From assembly GCA_964451985.1 (NCBI GenBank), contig CAYVKB010000100.1, positions 1 to 6,601 on the forward strand: DNA of 6,601 bases, given 5' to 3'. The notes beneath the pieces are model-generated. The model saw only the letters and a list, made by a program, of their open reading frames with translations, was not told the DNA's origin and searched no databases. This DNA comes from GBS-DC sp964451985. Lineage in GTDB: Bacteria; Armatimonadota; Fimbriimonadia; Fimbriimonadales; GBS-DC. The position numbers were made by a program, and so were the translations under genes. Below are positions 5,698 through 6,601 of the stretch, one piece after another. How positions within the stretch are numbered: position 1 is the stretch's first letter; each line of letters begins with the position of its first letter.

Positions 5698-5727
5698 ATT
5701 CTATCGGATTTTACCTTAAAAAGTCAA
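5698..5727 (-). promoter_or_regulatory. Sigma-70-like promoter of the rpsU-pgpH-ybeY operon
   Basis: The minus strand shows TTGACT (5727-5722) as -35 and TAGAAT (5703-5698) as -10, separated by 18 bp; each differs from consensus by one base. The predicted start of transcription is near 5691, giving a leader of about 77 nt to the rpsU TTG. The -35 begins only five bases after the stop of the ABC permease gene. No terminator separates the two, so some read-through from the ABC operon is likely. Confidence 0.8.
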
Positions 5728-5732
5728 GGGGC

Positions 5733-6512
5733 TTACCCAATCGTCTGCTTGCGGAAGCGTAGCCAGCCGATGAGCAGCCAAGCCGCGCCACTTAGGAGCG
5801 CATAGCCCCCCAGTGCGCCCAGCACCCACCACGGCGCTAAGTCCCAATCGAACACCACTTTTTTGCTCATATCGAAGTAGTCGTAGTGGGGCAACGCGCC
5901 GTACAATAGGTTCAGCCACAAGGCGTCCAAGTTGTGCTCCCAGTGTGCCATCAGTAGCAGGCGGTTGAACACCCCTGAGCCGAACGCCAGTATCAGCGTG
6001 AGGGTCACATTTGCGGCGGGCGTGAGGTAGAGCGAGAGCGCAACCACCATCGCACACAGCCAGCCGATGCCTACAATCTTGAGCAGCACATATTGCACGA
6101 AAATCGGCTTCACAGGTATCCCCAACGAGAGCAGCAGCCCCAGCGTGATGAGCGCGAGCAGCACAAAGCACAGACTGGCGGTGAAGAATGCCGTCGCCCA
6201 CTTACCAATCAGTAGCTGACCGCGCGTGATGGGACGTGCCATTAGCGGGTAAATCGTGCGGCGTTGCATCTCCTCTGGAATCTGTCGCGCGGCGATTAGC
6301 ACTGTCAGAATTGTGGTCATCACGCCAACTGCTGTGAACGCTACATCCTTCACGAAAATCTCCAACCCCTGCACGCCGAATGCACGAAACGCCGACGCAC
6401 CCAGCGTCAGCAACACGGTTAGGATCAGCACCACATATAAATCTTTGCGGCGGATGGTCTCCAGCAGTCCCGCTGTCATCAGTGCCCGTGTGATTTGGAG
6501 TGTGCGCGTCAT
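5733..6512 (-). CDS. ABC-2 type transporter permease
   Basis: This 259-residue integral membrane protein has six predicted helices (about 23-45, 54-76, 105-131, 138-163, 167-188, 228-251). A cytosolic loop after helix 2 reads RQIPEEMQRRTIYPLMARPITRGQ in two parts (76-99). That E-x-RR-TIYPLLARPI-type loop followed by LIGKW is the signature of ABC-2/NosY-like permeases, which pair with a separate ATPase to move substrates or assemble membrane complexes. The ATG at 6512 has GGAGGAGG just upstream and overlaps the TGA of the preceding gene as ATGA, the usual arrangement of an ATPase-permease pair. The TAA at 5733-5735 lies right against the rpsU promoter. The polar segment between helices 5 and 6 (about 189-225, with HWEHNLDALW and HYDYFDMSKK) probably faces outside. 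Substrate unknown. Confidence 0.9.
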   Translation of the reverse strand: MTRTLQITRALMTAGLLETIRRKDLYVVLILTVLLTLGASAFRAFGVQGLEIFVKDVAFTAVGVMTTILTVLIAARQIPEEMQRRTIYPLMARPITRGQLLIGKWATAFFTASLCFVLLALITLGLLLSLGIPVKPIFVQYVLLKIVGIGWLCAMVVALSLYLTPAANVTLTLILAFGSGVFNRLLLMAHWEHNLDALWLNLLYGALPHYDYFDMSKKVVFDWDLAPWWVLGALGGYALLSGAAWLLIGWLRFRKQTIG

Positions 6513-6601
6513 GCTGCCTCCTCCGAGTCAGCGAATTCTTCGTCGGCGGGGACGCCAACGCTACGGGGGGCGGGTTCGTCGGTGAGGATGCTGACGCTAC
6601 G
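6509..6601 (-). CDS. C-terminal end of an upstream gene, probably the ABC transporter ATPase (partial)
   Basis: An open frame enters from the right edge and ends at TGA 6511-6509, overlapping the permease ATG by four bases. The 30 visible residues are an acidic, low-complexity tail built from two 12-residue units, RSVSILTDEPAP and RSVGVPADEEFA, ending DSEEAA. Nothing in the tail identifies the protein; the ATPase assignment rests only on the ATGA coupling to an ABC-2 permease. The rest of the gene is outside the window. Confidence 0.65.
   Translation of the reverse strand, partial: RSVSILTDEPAPRSVGVPADEEFADSEEAA
6539..6601 (-). repeat. Two copies of a 36-nt-period repeat in the 3' end of the upstream gene
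   Basis: On the minus strand a 27-nt unit beginning CGTAGCGT and ending CCGACGAA occurs at 6601-6575 and again at 6565-6539. The copies match at 22 of 27 positions and are spaced by exactly 36 nt (12 codons). The second copy contains a hairpin: GTTGGCG, loop TCCC, then CGCCGAC (one wobble). More copies may lie beyond the window edge. Confidence 0.6.

Overview
This window of about 6.6 kb is bacterial and moderately GC-rich (roughly 60% by eye). Genes are densely packed, overlap frequently and have strong AGGAGG-type ribosome binding sites. Nothing in it fixes the taxon. The gene set suggests a free-living bacterium with a peptidoglycan and undecaprenyl-lipid economy and c-di-AMP signalling: PgpH-type c-di-AMP phosphodiesterase, YbeY, a DgkA/PAP2 fusion and a CNNM/CorC transporter. 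Together with the CT/GA-rich double-hairpin repeat, this points to the Armatimonadota/Chloroflexota part of the tree, which is an inference of low certainty. I see no tRNA, rRNA, CRISPR array, transposase or phage gene.

Layout. (1) Positions 2-829, plus strand: the C-terminal part of a DUF2201-type VWA-like protein whose start lies off the left edge. (2) 830-964: a short convergent intergenic stretch holding a perfect 16-bp palindrome. (3) 965-5614, minus strand: a tight five-gene operon, in transcription order rpsU (55 aa, TTG start), pgpH, ybeY, a diacylglycerol/undecaprenol kinase-PAP2 phosphatase fusion, and a DUF21-CBS-CorC membrane protein. Junctions are 21 nt, 17-nt overlap, 14-nt overlap and 16 nt. 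(4) 5615-5732: the operon's control region, with a sigma-70-like promoter and a leader of about 77 nt whose 9-bp stem closes three bases before the rpsU Shine-Dalgarno. (5) 5733-6601, minus strand: an ABC-2 type permease overlapped (ATGA) by the 3' end of an upstream gene, probably its ATPase.

How the genes fit together. The five-gene operon links translation (ribosomal protein S21; YbeY in rRNA maturation and ribosome quality control) to membrane and envelope physiology (c-di-AMP turnover by PgpH; lipid kinase/phosphatase; Mg2+-type transporter). It resembles the pgpH-ybeY-dgkA cluster known from Gram-positive bacteria. The most unusual structural feature is a composite palindromic repeat inserted inside the ybeY reading frame. 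It adds roughly 40-50 residues between two conserved blocks without breaking the gene. Smaller hairpin-forming repeats sit in the 3' ends of both edge genes, so in-frame repeat acquisition may recur in this genome.
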